This document shows, in pieces, positions 62,074-64,000 of a DNA stretch of 64,000 bases (position 1 is its first letter; every line of letters begins with the position of its first letter). The stretch comes from Nitrospira japonica. Lineage in GTDB: Bacteria; Nitrospirota; Thermodesulfovibrionia; UBA6902. Where the stretch lies: NCBI GenBank assembly GCA_020723105.1, contig DYJL01000013.1, positions 1 to 64,000 on the forward strand. The letters are read 5' to 3'. The notes below the pieces were generated by a model that did no database searches, was not told where the DNA came from, and saw nothing but the letters and a program-made list of their open reading frames with translations. A program made the translations under genes and the position numbers.

Positions 62074-63440
62074 TTCTCGTGGTTGATGATGAACCGCTTC
62101 AGAGAGATATTCTGAAAACCATTCTTGATTCCGAAGGTTATGAAACACATATTGCGGCCTCCGGGAAAGAAGCCTTACACCTTGCAGCTACTATACATCC
62201 GGATGTAATCCTTACAGATCTCAGGATGGAAGGTATGGATGGAATCGAACTGCTTGAGGCGATTCCCAGGAAACCGTTTGAGCCGTCCATTATCATCATA
62301 ACAGCTCACGGCACTATTTCTTCAGCCGTAGAAGCGGTCAAGAAAGGAGCCTTTGACTATCTTGCAAAACCGCTGAATAAGGACACCCTGCTTTTAAATG
62401 TTCGCAGAGCTGTTGAGCGCGCAACCCTTCTCAGAGAAAACATCCAACTGCAAAAAGAACTTTTTAAAAAGTTCAACATGGAAGGCATAATCGGCAACTC
62501 ACTGAAGATGAAGCGGGCTATAGAAGTAATGAGGAAGGCAGCTCCCTCAACGGTAACGGTGCTTATCTATGGAGAAAGCGGCACCGGAAAGGAACTTGTA
62601 GCCAGGGCCATTCACTATAACAGTCAGCGGCGGACCAAACCGTTTACTGCCATTAATTGTTCAGCCATTCCCGACAATCTCTTTGAAAGCGAACTGTTTG
62701 GATATGAAGCAGGCGCCTTTACCGGCGCAGTAACCAGAAAGGAAGGATTGTTCAAGATAACAGACGGGGGCACCCTGTTTCTTGATGAGATAGGAGACCT
62801 CTCCCTGCCTATGCAAGCAAAACTGCTGCGGGTGCTGCAGGATAAGGAGGTAAGAAGGGTAGGGGGTAAAGAGGCTATAAAGGTTGATGTAAGAGTCATA
62901 GCGGCTACAAATAAGGAACTTGAAAAAGAACTCCTGGAAGGCAGGTTCAGGGACGATCTTTATTACAGGCTGAAGGTTGTAAATATAGAGCTTCCCCCTT
63001 TGAGAGAGAGGGGAGAAGATATTCCGGATCTGGCCCGGTTTTTCCTGAATAAATATAACAGGGAATTTGGAAGGAGGATAAAGGCTATTGACCCTGCAGC
63101 CTTGAAACTGCTCAGCGAATATCACTGGCCCGGCAACATAAGACAGCTTGAAACAGTGATGGAACGCGCCATTCTGATGAATGAAAAGGACATAATAACT
63201 GTAAGCGACATAAAGAATGAGTTATGGTCCGGACAGGTGAAAACATCTTTCAGTTTTGATATACCGGATGAGGGAATGGATTTTGAACATCTGGAAAAAG
63301 AGCTGATAAAGAAGGCGCTCACAAAAGCTAATGGCGTTGCTTCAAAGGCTGCAAAGCTCCTCGGCATGAGTTATAAAACATTTTTGTACCGGCTTGAGAA
63401 GTTTCATCTTAATGAGCAGCCGATAAAGAAAAACGATTAA
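62064..63440 (+). CDS. NtrC-family sigma-54-dependent response regulator
   Basis: 458 residues: canonical receiver (VVDDEPLQRD; phosphorylated Asp in VILTDLRMEGMDG; ITAHG; Lys in LAKPL), AAA+ domain with GESGTGKE, GAFTGA and LFLDEIGDL, and a Fis-type HTH (ANGVASKAAKLLGMSYKTFL). Partner of the kinase it overlaps. The nearest sigma-54 promoter is at 57350, so the lipoprotein-LDT operon is the likely target. Confidence 0.94.
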   Translation: MPVILVVDDEPLQRDILKTILDSEGYETHIAASGKEALHLAATIHPDVILTDLRMEGMDGIELLEAIPRKPFEPSIIIITAHGTISSAVEAVKKGAFDYLAKPLNKDTLLLNVRRAVERATLLRENIQLQKELFKKFNMEGIIGNSLKMKRAIEVMRKAAPSTVTVLIYGESGTGKELVARAIHYNSQRRTKPFTAINCSAIPDNLFESELFGYEAGAFTGAVTRKEGLFKITDGGTLFLDEIGDLSLPMQAKLLRVLQDKEVRRVGGKEAIKVDVRVIAATNKELEKELLEGRFRDDLYYRLKVVNIELPPLRERGEDIPDLARFFLNKYNREFGRRIKAIDPAALKLLSEYHWPGNIRQLETVMERAILMNEKDIITVSDIKNELWSGQVKTSFSFDIPDEGMDFEHLEKELIKKALTKANGVASKAAKLLGMSYKTFLYRLEKFHLNEQPIKKND

Positions 63441-63462
63441 ACTAAACTTAAAAGGAGGTTTT

Positions 63463-63906
63463 ATGCTGACAGTAAAGGATGTCCTAAAGAAGAAAGGAAA
63501 CGACATATGGTCTATTGGTTCTGGAGAAACGGTATACAAGGCGCTTGAGCTTATGGCTGAGAAAAACATCGGGGCTTTGCTGGTAATTGATAACGGGCAT
63601 GTAGTGGGTATTTTTTCAGAACGGGACTATGCGCGCAAGGTAATTCTCAAGGGGAAATCTTCCAGGGAAACATCTGTTGGGGAATTAATGACGAAAGACG
63701 TGTATTCCATAACATCAGATAAATCTGTTGAGGAGTGCCTCGCCTTGATGACAGCCGCACATTGCCGCCATATGCCTGTTTATGAAAACAATCAATTAGC
63801 GGGCCTTGTGACCATAGGGAACGTAGTCAATACTATTATTGCTCAGCAGAAAACAACTATCTCAGACCTCGAAAATTATATTACAGGCAGCGGATATCAA
63901 ACGTAA
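63463..63906 (+). CDS. Paired CBS-domain protein
   Basis: 147 residues, two CBS domains in tandem: (LTVKDVLKKKGNDIWSIGSG ... GIFSERDYARKVIL) and (VGELMTKDVYSITSDKSVEE ... LAGLVTIGNVVNTII). Such stand-alone CBS pairs bind adenine nucleotides and act as energy sensors; the effector here is unknown. AAAGGAGG precedes the ATG. Confidence 0.92.
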   Translation: MLTVKDVLKKKGNDIWSIGSGETVYKALELMAEKNIGALLVIDNGHVVGIFSERDYARKVILKGKSSRETSVGELMTKDVYSITSDKSVEECLALMTAAHCRHMPVYENNQLAGLVTIGNVVNTIIAQQKTTISDLENYITGSGYQT

Positions 63907-63916
63907 GGCAGGTAAG

Positions 63917-64000
63917 TTATTTAAGGGTTTCTATATATTCCAGGGCTTCCCGGCTTCTCTTCAGATCCGGGTCGTTTTTGGCTACTATCCTGAAATGTTT
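63917..64000 (-). CDS. C-terminal fragment of a gene running off the window
   Basis: Last 27 codons plus stop on the minus strand, containing KHFRIVAKNDPDLKRSREAL and ending ETLK. The frame is open to the window edge. The pattern resembles the end of a helical-repeat (TPR-like) protein, but too little is visible to name it. Confidence 0.55.
   Translation of the reverse strand, partial: KHFRIVAKNDPDLKRSREALEYIETLK

Overview
The window is a contiguous piece of a Gram-negative bacterial chromosome of moderate GC content. It carries lipid A genes, BamA, Skp, multiheme c-type cytochromes, an NrfD-type quinone module and sigma-54 regulation. The gene set, lpx order and cytochrome content suggest an anaerobic or microaerophilic member of the Nitrospirota (Thermodesulfovibrionia-like) or a related deep lineage. 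This placement is inferred from gene content only; no rRNA or marker phylogeny is available in the window, and I saw no tRNA, rRNA, CRISPR array or transposase.

Layout. 0.1-9.2 kb: outer-membrane and lipid A operon (bamA, skp, lpxD, fabZ, lpxA, lpxI, a DUF4384 protein, and an oxidoreductase/aminotransferase pair resembling GnnA/GnnB). 9.4-17 kb: a lytic transglycosylase, a catalytically dead trypsin-like protein, an MBL hydrolase, and tlyA-dxs-ispA. 17-27 kb: a kinase-like fragment, acyl-CoA synthetase, phosphohexomutase, purC, pepA, a sensor kinase and nagZ. 27-32 kb: nitrogen control (glnB divergent from glnE, then glnA). 32-40 kb, minus strand: mnmE, yidC, yidD, rpmH (no rnpA between rpmH and yidD), then a small membrane protein, a DgkA-PAP2 fusion, ybeY, pgpH-like, phoH and a GYD protein. 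40-46 kb: galU-lon, thiL, DUF2062, site-2 protease, and a GDT1-like protein.

46.5-64 kb is the accessory, most interesting part. (i) A pentaheme cytochrome is interrupted by one in-frame UGA and remains open for 108 more codons in the same frame, most simply a selenoprotein of the ExtKL type. (ii) A sigma-54 activator with a degenerate receiver is followed by three TGTCC-type palindromes, a good -24/-12 promoter and two hsp20 genes. (iii) A minus-strand operon encodes an 11-heme cytochrome, a tetraheme cytochrome, a four-cluster ferredoxin and an NrfD membrane protein, with no molybdoenzyme subunit. (iv) A second sigma-54 promoter precedes an Ala/Lys-rich lipoprotein, two L,D-transpeptidases and an unknown secreted protein, followed by an NtrB/NtrC-like two-component pair. 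This looks like a regulated system for tethering or remodelling the envelope.

The chromosome is dotted with non-coding repeats. One is a MITE-like family with about 20-bp terminal inverted repeats (four full or near-full copies and one core-deleted copy). Others are palindromes of the 'GTCATTGCGAG' and 'GTCATTCCG' types, plus G-rich or GAGAAGT-type inverted repeats. Several lie inside or at the edges of genes: in frame in mnmE and ybeY, at the start of lpxI, and overlapping the bamA stop codon.
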